Positions 1 through 10,633 of a DNA stretch of 64,000 bases are shown piece by piece. Each line of letters opens with the position of its first letter. Within the stretch, counting starts at the first letter, position 1. The notes under the pieces are model-generated. The model made no database searches. It was not told where the DNA came from and saw only the letters and a program-made list of their open reading frames with translations. A program made the translations under genes and the position numbers. Origin of the DNA: Mangifera indica (taxonomy: Eukaryota > Streptophyta > Magnoliopsida > Sapindales > Anacardiaceae); assembly GCF_011075055.1 (NCBI RefSeq), contig NC_058146.1, positions 15,104,320-15,168,319 of the forward strand, read 5' to 3'.

Positions 1-59
1 AATTTGAAAAAATGTCAAATGATTTATTTAAATCGTAAATGATTATATTGTAGTATTGG

Positions 60-2999
60 ATATATAAGACTCTGGACACATTACACGATTGGATTGACCT
101 CGTTGATCCCTATTCGTCCCCACGTATGTTTAGGTGGTGTACACGAGACGTCCCTAGTTGGACTCATATAGGTCATATTTTCACTGGTGATCCGGTATGT
201 ACAAGTTAATTATTAAGTCGATTAATTCATTATATGTTACAATTATTTTGACTTATATATCTTCATCATTAGGAGGATGTCACATTCCCTCTTCGTCCAT
301 CATCGATCGAAGAGGGTTTACCCTAGTACGGTGAGATTCGTGAGTACACCAATTTACCCAATGCTGATTCCTCCTCATCTTTTTCGATTTTGACTGCGAC
401 TAGAGACGGGGCGTCTCCAGCATCAGGACCTTCAGCTGTACCCATTGAGTCTTCTGAGTCACATGAGGAGCCTATTCAGCCTCCTGTTACAGAGCAGCCT
501 ATATGTTCCCCTGTAGTTCAGAGCCCACAGACAACAGACCATCCTGGAGTGGAGGACTATCCTAGAGTAGAGGACCATCCTGGAATGGAGGACCACACTA
601 CCTATTATGCCATCGAGCAGTGTCCCCCATTCGTAGCACCCAGTATTTCTACATTAGATGCTACATTAGCGCACTGGGGTGCTATGATTTTATGTGAGAT
701 ATCGAGTTTTCGTGACGATATCTCTTCCCAGATGTCTCGATTACGTGACGATATCTCTTCCCAGATGACTCGATTAGAGGATCGTATGACTCGTTTGGAG
801 GACATCGTCACGCGTACATATCCAGCCCCCGTCGCTCAGGTTGTAAAACCACTTCTAATTTATTACTTATAAAAAATGTCTATAGTGTTATTATTCTGAC
901 AACTATTATTACATTCGTATAAGAGAGGGACGACGATATCCGACCGACGTCTCCCATTGATATCACAATACCATCTCATCACTCACACGAGGTTCGTATG
1001 ACATTTCAAATTTATATTTATTGTTAAATGTCATTATTATATTGTAGTATTGTTATTTATGAAATGTCACTAATTAAGTTATTATTACTATTTTCTTAGG
1101 GTAGTAACCATGAGGACGCATCGGTTAGCCCTTCTGTTGCATTACCTGTCCAAGCTGAGGTATTTCACTTATCAATGGAACTTTATTTTGTATTTTTTTT
1201 TGTTATCGATTAATATATGGAATATATATTTGTATAGGGTCTTCCTCATGAGGGCCATCCGGTCGGATCTCATACAGGTTCTTTAGATCCTCCACATGAG
1301 GTATGATAATTATTATACATTATATCGACTTTTAGATATGATATTATATTTTATATGAAATATTATTTACCATTTTGTCCTTTTCATGTATATAGGGAAC
1401 CGGTATTGATATATTATCGATCGAGGGTTCTCCCCGAACACCTTCTTCGGAAGTCCAGGTTATAAGGATTTAAGAAATATCATTGATCAATTTGTCTTTA
1501 ATATTATATTTTTTTAATGAAGTTTTGTCTCTTTTTCAGGACGAGCGACTATGGTTACTTGCTGATATCCTGAGCTCGATCAAAAAGCTTATGGATATTA
1601 GTTCATAGGAGGAGGACTTCCAGGAGGATGTTTCTGAGACCGTCCACATTGAGGTTTGTCAATTATAATTAGTAAATAAATATAATTGACAAATATATGT
1701 CACTAAGATGTTTTTATATGTAATTATGCAGTCTGTCGAGGGAGCACGTGATGTGGACTTGACCGTGATTCAAGATTCTCCAGTTAAACCTCTTCCCGCA
1801 TATATGGAGAAGGTAACATAAATCGAATAATGTGTATGATTTTGCATAATGAAATAATGAATTAATAGTTTTTTGTATCATGCAGTTGGTTCGTACAGCA
1901 CATGGTTGGATCGTCCGGAAGGGTCTGCTGGTTCACACCCTGTATACAAATCCACTCAGAGGGAGGGCAAAATGGTAACTCACGACAATTCCATCCTCTG
2001 TGTCACAACATGAGGAATCTTTCCTCACATGGTATACCAGAGCTGCAGCTTCTGACACACATGATGTCTACTTCATAGGATCGAAGTCGAAGGACAACTT
2101 TTGGAGGTTTGTAGTAGAGTTGCACGAATGGTTGACCGACGATGTGAGTTGTCTATACTATATAATTTGGTAAAAAGCTTGATATATATATTAATAGCTA
2201 ACACGTGAACTTGTTTATACCATTTTAGCATATGGATTCCTTTTTGGCTTTATTACGTTGGCATTAGGCTGATCGCCAGTTGACTGTCTCACAACGTTGG
2301 ACGACTGCCCACACATTCTTTGGAGGCCATATTGAGATGGCTTGGAAGAGTTGGCAAACCACACCGATTGACGAGTTTGAGTTTTCGGGGCTCTTTACAA
2401 GGATGGTTGATGCAGCGTACACCCCGAGATTACTGTACAAACCATGGGGGATGGTCGATTAGGTATAGTATATGTATATATTTCTATTACATTTAATTGG
2501 TTAACGACAACGATAATTAACTAAAATGTGTCACTATTTATAGGTTTTTATCCCTATAAACTTCGAGAACGCACATTGGGTCGCTGGAGTTATAGATTTT
2601 CGTGAGTGGTCGATTACGGTATACGATTCGGAGGTATCATATTCAGGGAATATAGGGACTTTTAAGCAGCGCATGCAACCGTATATGACATTCATTCTAG
2701 CGTTATTAGAGGCGATGAGTTTTTGGACAGCTTCGGGGAGGCCTCCATGACGTGATTCCCTCACTTTGCATCGAGCGACGAATGTCCCTCAGCAGGGATT
2801 GGGCTCCAGTGACTGTGGCATGTTTATGTTACGATTTTTTGAGTGTTTGGCGTTGTCACGAAACTACGATTTTCCCCGAGAGTCGTCTACCTCTATGCGT
2901 CGACGTTTAGCGGCGCAGTTGTATTTTCATTGTATCGAGTACCTCACGGATGTATATTTAGTTGACTCATTGTTTATTTATTGTTCTTTCTATGTTTAG
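60..2999 (+). pseudogene. DUF1985/Ulp1 (C48) cysteine protease-like gene, decayed
   Basis: Several exon-like blocks on the plus strand match the DUF1985-Ulp1 proteins often carried by plant MULEs. An early block (about 60-200) encodes SPRMFRWCTRDVPSWTHIGH. A Pro/Glu-rich block (about 270-850) follows and ends in heptad-like repeats (RDDISSQM, RLED). Later come a pre-protease block (about 1890-2140, FLTWYT) and the protease domain (about 2280-2960). In the protease domain the catalytic His is at 2574 (AHW), Asp at 2625 (YDS), Gln near 2791 (PQQGLG) and Cys at 2814 (SDCGMF). The 17-codon His-Asp and 63-codon Asp-Cys spacings suit Ulp1. All lie in one frame, broken by TGA at 2748, where CGA (Arg) would restore the frame by one transition. 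Another stop (TAG, about 325) and an in-frame stop near 1975 confirm decay. Upstream exons lie outside the window. Confidence 0.78.
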
Positions 3000-3093
3000 A
3001 TGTATATATTTATTGTATGTGTGTATGTGTATGATATACTTTATCTGTGGTTATATATGAATATGTGATTTCAGCGATGATACTATTAAGCAT

Positions 3094-4176
3094 GAGTTGA
3101 TATATCGTAAAACGATGAAATTTGAAAAAACAAAACTGAAATTCGAATTCTAAAAGTTGAAAAACCCTAGAATGGTAACAATCAGGAAATTCTTCAAAAA
3201 TCTAAAAAAAACGAATCGATATATCGTAAAATGGTGAAATTCAAAAAAATAGAATTGAAATTCGAATTCTAAAAGTTGAAAAACCCTAGAACGACAACAA
3301 TAAAAAAATTCTTCGAAAATCTAAAAAATTCGAGTCAATATATCGTAAAACGGTAAAATTCAAAAAAACAGAATTGAAATTCTAATTCTAAAGGTTGAAA
3401 AACCCTAGAATGGCAACAATCGAGAAATTCTTCAGAAATATGAAAAATATGAATTGATATATCGTAAAATGATAAAATTCAAAAAAACGGAACTGAAATT
3501 CGAATTCTAAAGGTTGAAAAACCCTAGAATGGTAACAATCGAGAAATTCTTCGAAAATCTGAAAAATACAAGTTGATATATCGTAAAACGGTAAAATTCA
3601 AAAAAACAAAATTGAAATTCTAATTCTGAAAGTTGAAAAACCCTAGAATGACAACAATCGAAAAATTCTTCAGAAATCTAAAAAATACGAGTCGATATAT
3701 CGTAAAATGGTGAAATTCGAAAACACAGAATTGAAATTCGAATTCTAAAAGTTGAAAAACCCTAGAACGACAACAATAAAAAAATTCTTCGGAAATCTGA
3801 AAAATATGAGTCGATATATCGTAAAATGGTGAAATTCAAAAAAACGGAATTGAAATTTGAATTCTAAAAGTTGAAAAACCTAGAATGGCAACAATCGAAA
3901 AATTCTTCGAAAATCTAAAATATATGAGTTGATATATCGTAAAATGGTGAAATTCAAAACAACGGAATTGAAATTCGAATTCTAAAAGTTGAAAAACCCT
4001 AGAACGACAACAATCGAAAAATTCTTTGAAAATCTGAAAAATATGAGTCGATATATCGTAAAATGGTGAAATTCGAAAAAACGGAATTGAAATTCGAATT
4101 CTAAAAGTTGAAAAACCCTAGAATGGCAACAATCGAAAAATTCTTCAGAAATCTGAAAAATACGAATCGATATATC
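3094..4176. repeat. 119-bp tandem repeat, nine copies, each with a telo-box motif
   Basis: The landmark tatatcgtaa recurs at 3101, 3220, 3339, 3458, 3577, 3696, 3815, 3933 and 4052, with a final partial hit at 4171. The spacing is 119 bp (118 once, from a single-base loss). Each unit holds in order a gatatatcg box, an aattgaaattcgaattct palindromic stretch, the motif AAAACCCTAGAA (AAACCCTA is the plant telo-box; one unit has lost a C), aacaatcgaaaaattcttc, and an A-rich linker. Copies differ at many single positions, so the array is not freshly amplified. No open frame runs through it. It lies between the Ulp1 pseudogene and the presumed MULE terminus, so it may be a subterminal array of that element. 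Confidence 0.95.
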
Positions 4177-4493
4177 AAAATGCCCCCCAAATTTTAATAA
4201 CATTTCATTTAACCCCTCAATTATCTATTCCTAAAATTTCATTGAAAAATTTATAATGCTCTTATAATGTTTAATATCAAAATACCCCCTAATTTTAATA
4301 AAATTTCATTTAACCCTTTCTAGTTAGTGAGAAGGTTTATATAAATTAAAGGAAGGGTAATTTTGACATTTTAAAAAAAGTCATGGGCATTTTTGCTTAG
4401 GAATAGTGAATTTGTCTATTTTTGCTTGAAAATAGTGATTTTAAGCATTTTTGCTTAATAGGAGGGTATTTTGGCCATTTTTAATAATTTCCC
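4177..4493. other. AT-rich terminal zone of the left MULE
   Basis: No gene. Two related stretches resembling AAAATACCCCCTAATTTTAA lie at about 4177 and 4279, and a tattttgctta(g/a)-type phrase recurs three times between 4388 and 4470. The block ends in a GGGAAATT-type terminus (minus strand), which I take as the MULE end. Confidence 0.5.
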
Positions 4494-4540
4494 TAAAATA
4501 AATAAATCAACATAATACATATACACTAAGGCAAAACAAG

Positions 4541-5138
4541 ATTATGCATTATTATACACAAATAATGCCCCTAAGGAGACATTTACTCTACTCTTGGTTT
4601 GTGTGTTGGCAAATTCAATGAAGGCATTGGAAAATGCTCTATGCATGTTGGTTGCTATGATTATGCTTTTAGAGTCTAGCGATGGTCTGTGTTTCTTCCC
4701 TTGCAACTGCTACTAGTGTTGCTCTCTTTACCCACTATGCTATTGTGTTGCATCCTCTGTTTTGCCTTCTCTCTTGCATCCACAGGACAATATTGGTCCT
4801 TTTTGAGGTTATTTATTTATTTTGTTTTATTTTTGGTTGTTTTGTTTTTCTCTCTTCTTAATCTCTATCTTTGGAGCTTTTAGATAGAGAGTTAAGAGGA
4901 GAAGATTCCCCCCTCTCCCACTTTTTTGTTCGTGGTGTTCTCTTCCCCCCTTATCCCGGGGTGGTTTGACCCTTGAGTAAAGGTTTGGCTTTGGCCTTAC
5001 TCACTGGCTTTGTGCATTGTATAGTCTATTGCTAGCTTGTTGCCCTTTTAGAGTGTAACAAGTTGAGTTTAGGTTATTTTTCTACCTAACTAGATTCTTT
5101 TTGTTTCATTTATTCTTTTTTACCCAAAAAAAAAAACC
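4541..5138 (+). mobile_element. Poly(A) retroposon (5'-truncated LINE-like), U1 copy
   Basis: About 598 bp ending in an A-run (5127-5136) and flanked by a 10-bp imperfect target duplication (gcaaaacaag at 4531, gcataacaaa at 5139). The same element is at 36866-37469 in U3. Two paralogous sites (21895-21904, 59627-59636) are uninterrupted. A 3' A-tail with a short target duplication is the signature of target-primed retrotransposition. The T-rich body contains only a hydrophobic chance frame (4689-4883) and no recognisable reverse transcriptase, so this is either a truncated LINE 3' end or a non-coding retroposon. U1 and U3 share the same insertion point, so one insertion was later copied by segmental duplication. 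Confidence 0.72.
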
Positions 5139-8029
5139 GCATAACAAAAAATCTTATATTAAGAATATATATTACCCTAGAAAAATATATATTTATGATG
5201 TATTATAACATAGAAAATCATATATTTTAAATATATTTTTAACATATTCTAACCGTACCAATGATAATGAATCATCATATTATTAAATGTTTACTTTTAG
5301 CGAGGTAATGAGTCATGTTAGTACGTGAGTTAACACGATGCACAAATTTTGGACAGAACTTAAAATTTTGCTGGTGACGTCAAGGCAACAAATAAAATAA
5401 AATATATCATGACGTGAAGGGAGGATCACGCAAATTAGAAAATAATTTTTTTTTTTAAATTAAAGAAGGTATGTTTTTGCAGACTGACTTGCGAAAATGC
5501 CTTCAAAAACATCATGGTTTGTGACAGGCTAAATTTTGTCACTTTACTCATGCATGACTTATCACCATCTCTAATTGCTTTTATTTAATTTAAAATTACC
5601 TAATATAATAACATATCATAACTATATACGATTCTTCTCCAAATTGATTTGATATTGGTGATCCAGGTCAAATAAAATATCTTAAAATTCAAATTTCGGT
5701 TTTAATTTTAAATCCAATTTTAATTGAATTTAAATTTCATTTGAAGTAGAAGACAATGCCCTTTACACGCCATGAAAGTCTTTATCCAATTGATGTTGGA
5801 TTTTTCCACCCTCATTTTTCGCCGGATGTTGAAAGTCAACGAGGCGTCCTACATACGTCTTATTGCCCGGTGTTGACGTTGCGTATTTATACGAAGTCAA
5901 CTATTTCTTTACCTCCCTTAATTTATAAAATTACATCAAAGTCCTGTAATTGTGAAAATACTGAAATACCCCTTTACTCTTGTTGTATTTTATTAACTAT
6001 GTTAACAATTCATCTAAATTAATTGCAATTGTCTATTTTTTATGCATGTAAACGTTTTTAACCAATTTTTTTTTTTTAAGAATAAACAATGAAATAATAA
6101 TAACCACTGATATCGTCAATGGCTACTTTTAAAATTTATTAAATTATTACTTTTACTTACCACAACACTTTTAGAATTTGGATTAAAAATTACGAAAAAG
6201 TTGAGGGGTTTTAATGAAATATTTAAAAGATTAGGTGAATAATAAAATCTGTGATGATGAGGTGGTGGTGATGTCATCTACATATAGCAAAAGACTTTTC
6301 AGTCCATCACAGGATTTTGTATTAATTACACTTGACCATCCAATCAAATATCCACAATATTTCGGATAAGGTGAATTTGATCCATTTGATCAATTATCTG
6401 TTCAAGCTCCATTACAACTTTCAATCGAAAGCCTATGATACATTTGATTTAGATTATAATTTAAACTTGAATGACTTAAGCATGTTTAAGTTACCAAACT
6501 GAATTAATTCAAAATTGAACTAAGTTAATCATATTATGCTACAATTTATTTATCAAGTCAAATAGATCAGACAGTTATGTTAATGTTATGGTAACATCAA
6601 CATAAATATAATCCTTATTAAATTTTCTATTATGTTATATTAATATCATCAATTCATTTAATCAAGTGGTTTGACCTATCCATATTAGAAAAAGTATAAT
6701 ATTACATGTTCTATTACATATAGAATCTCCTCTTTTATCATTCAAATTATGCTTAGAGGTTATTCTTAATTTATTTTTATTTTTATTTATTAATTTAAAT
6801 ATTACATATTTAGAATTAATACAACATAAAGAAAATGTTGCACTATTACCCCTAGCAGGTAACTTGAGTGATAAAAATTGGAGCATGCAAGTAACAATGG
6901 TTATGAAGCCGATCACTTGACCTGAGATTTTATCAATGAACAATGTTATGTGTACTCGTTTTGATAATATAAATGGATACATACTTATATATATCATTAC
7001 GTAATTCAATATTATTTTATCTTTAATTAAAAATCATTCGGTTATATAATAGCATGTATTAAATATATATTTATTTGTATATTCAAATTAGATATGTAAT
7101 TTTATTGTTTATTTATTTGGTGTGAATAATTTAAACCCAATTAAATTGAAAAAATAACTTCTAATTAGATATGAAAATAATAGTCAGACTAGAAAAACCT
7201 CTACTCCTTCCATTTTTAATATTATTAATCAAATAATATTTTTATATTTATTATTAATATTTAATTTTAAAAAAAATTAAATATTTATATTTTTTAAAAG
7301 TTAACAAAAATCACTTTAACAATAAAATAAATCTAGGATGAAAATAAGTTTTGTATTTTATTTTACACATGTGACACATTTTTTTTTTTTTTTCAGTTTT
7401 TTAGTTGAAAACAGTCTAATAGGAAATCTCTTCTCATATCTTATACAAATAAATATAAATTGTGATAAAATTATATGAATTTCTAATATGTATCGATGAT
7501 AATATGTCATTATTTGTTAAATGATTTCAAATCAAGAATAATATAATTAATAATATTACATATATATAAATATAAATTATATAAACTAAGATAGTAACAC
7601 ACCATTGAATGATTTTGAAGTGAACAATCAAATTTATTTGTATGCATAATTTTATTATAAAATAATATTCACTCATATAATAATATATTACCATTAATAT
7701 TTAAATTAATATTCACTTATCTAGTGAAATTACGACTTAAATAGTCAAAACTAAACCGTTTTACATGTGAAATTGCACTCAAAATGGTGTTATTTAACTA
7801 AAAATTGCACACTAAGTTTGACACATAATCCAATTAGATTATGTGAAATTGCATACAAGTACATCAAGAGATGGTCAGAATCACATAAAAAATATATGAT
7901 TTGATTAGTTTGATAAAATTGTACTTTTCTTGTGTGATTTCGGTCAACCAATCCAATTAGATTATCGACAACCTCATAGAATAATATAATATTTTTCTAA
8001 AAGTGAAATATTTAAGGATAATATAAAAA

Positions 8030-8037
8030 GAGCAATG

Positions 8038-8088
<51 letters not shown>

Positions 8089-8215
8089 TATACACAATTT
8101 AGATATATAAATAATGTGTTATCATGTGATTGAGTATTATTTTATCTTTAATTCAAAATCACTCAATCACATAATTATACATCATCTATGTATCAAAAAT
8201 ATATGTATAATATTT
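8030..8215. mobile_element. MITE-like palindrome, U1
   Basis: An imperfect inverted repeat centred near 8150. The left arm contains gtgttatcatgtgattgagt and the right arm contains its near complement actcaatcacataattatac, separated by attattttatctttaattca. The same core recurs near 45960, 46800, 47430, 22030 and 59760, which marks a small non-autonomous DNA element family. A long TA tract forms the left flank. Exact ends and target duplication are not resolved. Confidence 0.5.
8043..8095. repeat. (TA)n microsatellite
   Basis: About 26 uninterrupted TA dinucleotides at the left side of a MITE-like palindrome. Confidence 0.97.
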
Positions 8216-9725
8216 GAACTCTCTTCCAATAAAAAATTTGAGTTTTGAGTGATATTTTGTTGTTTTTTAAATTAATAGATAAGAACATAATTTTCTGCAA
8301 TCATGAGTGTAAAACAAAATTAAAGTCAATCGAGAAAAAATTATTAGATATAAAAAATAAGGATATTGAAATTTTTTTCTCAAAATGGGCTTATCTATAC
8401 AATTATATCGCACTTTTCACCGTCTAAATATTTTTACCATTTTGTTTGTTAGAATACCTAAATTATCTTTGTCTTTAACCTTATACAATTATACCAAAAG
8501 TATGATAGATTCATATTTATAATTTCATGTGAAATATAATTTATTATTGTTTAATGTTATGATTTTATGTTGTTATAATGTAATTAAAGTATTAATAGTT
8601 AAATTAAGAATAAGTTGACAAAGATCTAAATCTAAATAAAAATCTGGATAAAAAACCGACTGACGTTAACGCCGACACTAACCCTTTCTTTAATTGTTTT
8701 CAAGAGGAAAAAAAAAAGTATGACTAAGTTATTGGACATATTTTCTTTTCATTCTTTCTTTTAGAGGGTACTATAAAAATATAAATATTGAATTAACTAA
8801 GAGAACTAAGACGACACACATTTTTAGCTGGTACATCACATGATTATGTTGTTAAAACTTAAATACCATCATAAGGCCTGCACGGTTGCAAGCAAGGGTA
8901 TTTTGGGATTTTTGCAAGTTTTATGGTACTTTTACTAAACCAATTAGATGTGTGGTATACATGTATATATTGTTTAAAATAAGGACAAAAATTTCAATAC
9001 CCTAAAAAATATACTCAACACCAAGTTATTATTGAAAGTGACAATACTTTCTTGTAATGGTGACACCTCTTTGAAGCTTCAATGTATTTTCTTAATAAAA
9101 TTTTTTCATTTTTTATATTATCCTTATATTATGTGTTATTATATAATTAGATATAATTCTATTTATAATTCTAAATTACTCATATAATTTTTTTGGAATA
9201 CCCATATTTGGGGATACAAAACTATTACTTTTTTTCTAAAAAAGAAACCAAATTAAATTTCTTTATTGAAATTATTGTACATTCATTATTTTTTATAAAA
9301 AATATTGAATAAACAAAATATGATTAATTTGATAATTAATTTGATAATTAATTTGATATTTTTAATAAGAGATAGCAAATGTCCGTTATCTTTAACAAGA
9401 AAATTCCAAAGTTTGATATTTTCAATTAAAAAATTTAAAAGTTTAATAACTTTTTTAAAAAAATTAATATTTGATATATTTAATAGAAAAAATAAAGTTA
9501 AGCCTGGAATGGAGCCCAAGAGGGTCCCTTGCTTGTTCATATGCATATTTGTTTTCTTCCTGTTAGTTTGGTACAGCTAAGCACGCTTGCAACTTGCAGA
9601 GTGATGATGTAATTTTCTTAGCTAAGTAGGCTTGCAAGTGATGCTGTCAACGCAACGTGCGGCTAATATCATTCGGTGAAAGTGATAACGTAAATTACAC
9701 TCGGTCTTTTTTTATTTTATTAAAA

Positions 9726-10537
9726 GGCCAAAAGACTATTTCCCATTAAAACTATGCTGAATTTTTAAAGTTTCTCCATTAACTATAAAAATATCATTTA
9801 CTCACCTATGACCAGTTAAATTTAACAGAACCCTAACACCTAAAATTTTTATCTCTTTTTGCCCCTCTAAACTTTAAAAACTAAAAGTTTCCCCCAGCCT
9901 AAGTTTTAAAAAATGGCAGTTTCACCCTAGGGTTTCGTTTTGAAATCTCCAGCGACATCTCTGACTCCATTGCTAATAGCCTCTCCCTCCCGAAGCATCA
10001 TCTCCTTTCGACGATCTCTTTCCTCCTATTTGGATGTCCGATCAATGTCGGAGAAGCCTTGAGAGACGAAGAACTTCGTTGGGGAAGACGAAGTTCTTCG
10101 TCTTCCGAGAGGTCTTCTTCTGGGAAGACAAAGAACTTCGTCTTCCTCGATGAAGTTCTTCGTCTCCCAAGGCTTCTCCAACTCCGATCGAACATCCAAA
10201 TAGGAGGAAAGAGATCGTCGGAAGGAGAGGATGCTTCAGGAGAGAGAGGTCGTCGGCAATGGAGCCGGAGATGTTGTCAGAGATTTCAAAACGAAACCCT
10301 AGGGTGAAACTGTCATTTTTTTGAAACTTAGGCTAGGGAAAAATTTTAGTTTTTAAAGTTTAGGGGGGCAAAAAAGATTATATTTTAGTTTATTTTTAAT
10401 ATTATAGAGAAAATAACAATTTTACCCTTACCACCGTTAATTTTAACTGCTCATGAGTGGGTAAACGGTATTTCTATAGTTAATGGAGGGAACTTTGAGA
10501 ATTCAGTATAGTTTAGGTGGGAAATAGTCTTTTGGCC
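9726..10537. mobile_element. 812-bp foldback (long-TIR) MULE-like element upstream of NLR-A
   Basis: The whole element is one imperfect palindrome. It starts GGCCAAAAGACTATTTCCC and ends with the complement. Internal landmarks pair across the centre (about 10115): cctatttggatgt at 10025 with acatccaaatagg at 10192, and caccctagggtttcgttttg with its complement at about 10284. A perfect 9-bp target duplication, TTATTAAAA, flanks it (9717-9725 and 10538-10546). The uninterrupted site TTATTAAAA is at 48855-48863, in the matching place upstream of NLR-C. A 9-bp duplication fits Mutator-type transposition. Frames inside it (such as 9998-10195 and 10059-10307) are chance products of the repeated gaagttcttcgtcttcc motifs. 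Its right end lies 96 bp before the NLR-A start codon. Confidence 0.88.
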
Positions 10538-10546
10538 TTATTAAAA

Positions 10547-10633
10547 TGATATATATATCTCTTGCCCTCAACGATCCATTTTCGTCCCTTCATTAATATC
10601 ACAACAACCTACAACTTTCTTTCTTTAAAAAAT
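10547..10633 (+). promoter_or_regulatory. NLR-A core promoter and 5' leader
   Basis: A TATA-like run (tatatatat, 10550-10558) lies 76 bp before the ATG, followed by a leader homologous to that of NLR-C (ccattttcgtcccttcant, then aatatcacaacaacctncaac). In NLR-C the same place holds a longer TA tract (48865-48905). Everything upstream of this short stretch was displaced by 812 bp when the foldback element inserted, so any distal elements now lie beyond a palindrome. Confidence 0.55.

Larger units (their letters stand above)
1..4493. mobile_element. Right part of a Ulp1-carrying Mutator-like element (left end outside window)
   Basis: I infer one element that enters from the left edge and ends at the CCC at 4491-4493. 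Its last bases, read inward on the minus strand, begin GGGAAATT and then run into an AAAATGGCCAAAATACCC motif. The fully bounded MULE at 37777-44396 also starts GGGAAATT and carries the same DUF1985-type cargo. Directly after 4493 the sequence becomes homologous to the LTR remnant at about 36827 and 59600, so 4493/4494 is a real breakpoint. Contents in order: DUF1985/Ulp1 pseudogene, 119-bp tandem array, AT-rich terminal zone. The left terminus, any transposase and the target duplication are not visible, so membership of one element is inference. Confidence 0.5.
5149..9716. other. U1 upstream block, AT-rich, no gene
   Basis: No credible gene. The block is paralogous to 22166-24770 (U2, partly), 37480-37776 plus 44397-48855 (U3) and 59911-63479 (U4). 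It holds MITE-like palindromes, A/T runs and the TA tract at 8043. Phrases such as ggtccgtcacaggattttg (near 6300, 23975, 45550 and 61530) serve as alignment anchors between units. About 8640-8990 has no obvious counterpart in U3. Reading frames here are chance frames in AT-rich DNA. Confidence 0.7.

Noticed and set aside
3094..4176. CRISPR-like regular spacing
   Set aside because: The whole 119-bp unit repeats; there are no unique spacers. This is a plant tandem repeat.
4689..4883. Hydrophobic 64-codon frame that might be a membrane peptide
   Set aside because: T-rich retroposon sequence; the U3 copy does not keep the same frame.
6662..7009. Minus-strand frame of 115 codons
   Set aside because: Composition-driven, not conserved in U2-U4, no recognisable domain.
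9286..9580. Overlapping opposite-strand open frames of 86 and 91 codons
   Set aside because: AT-rich low-complexity repeat (ataattaatttg) with no domain, and the U3 counterpart is broken.
9998..10307. Two Arg/Ser-rich open frames
   Set aside because: They lie in the centre of the foldback palindrome and arise from repeated gaagttcttcgtcttcc motifs.
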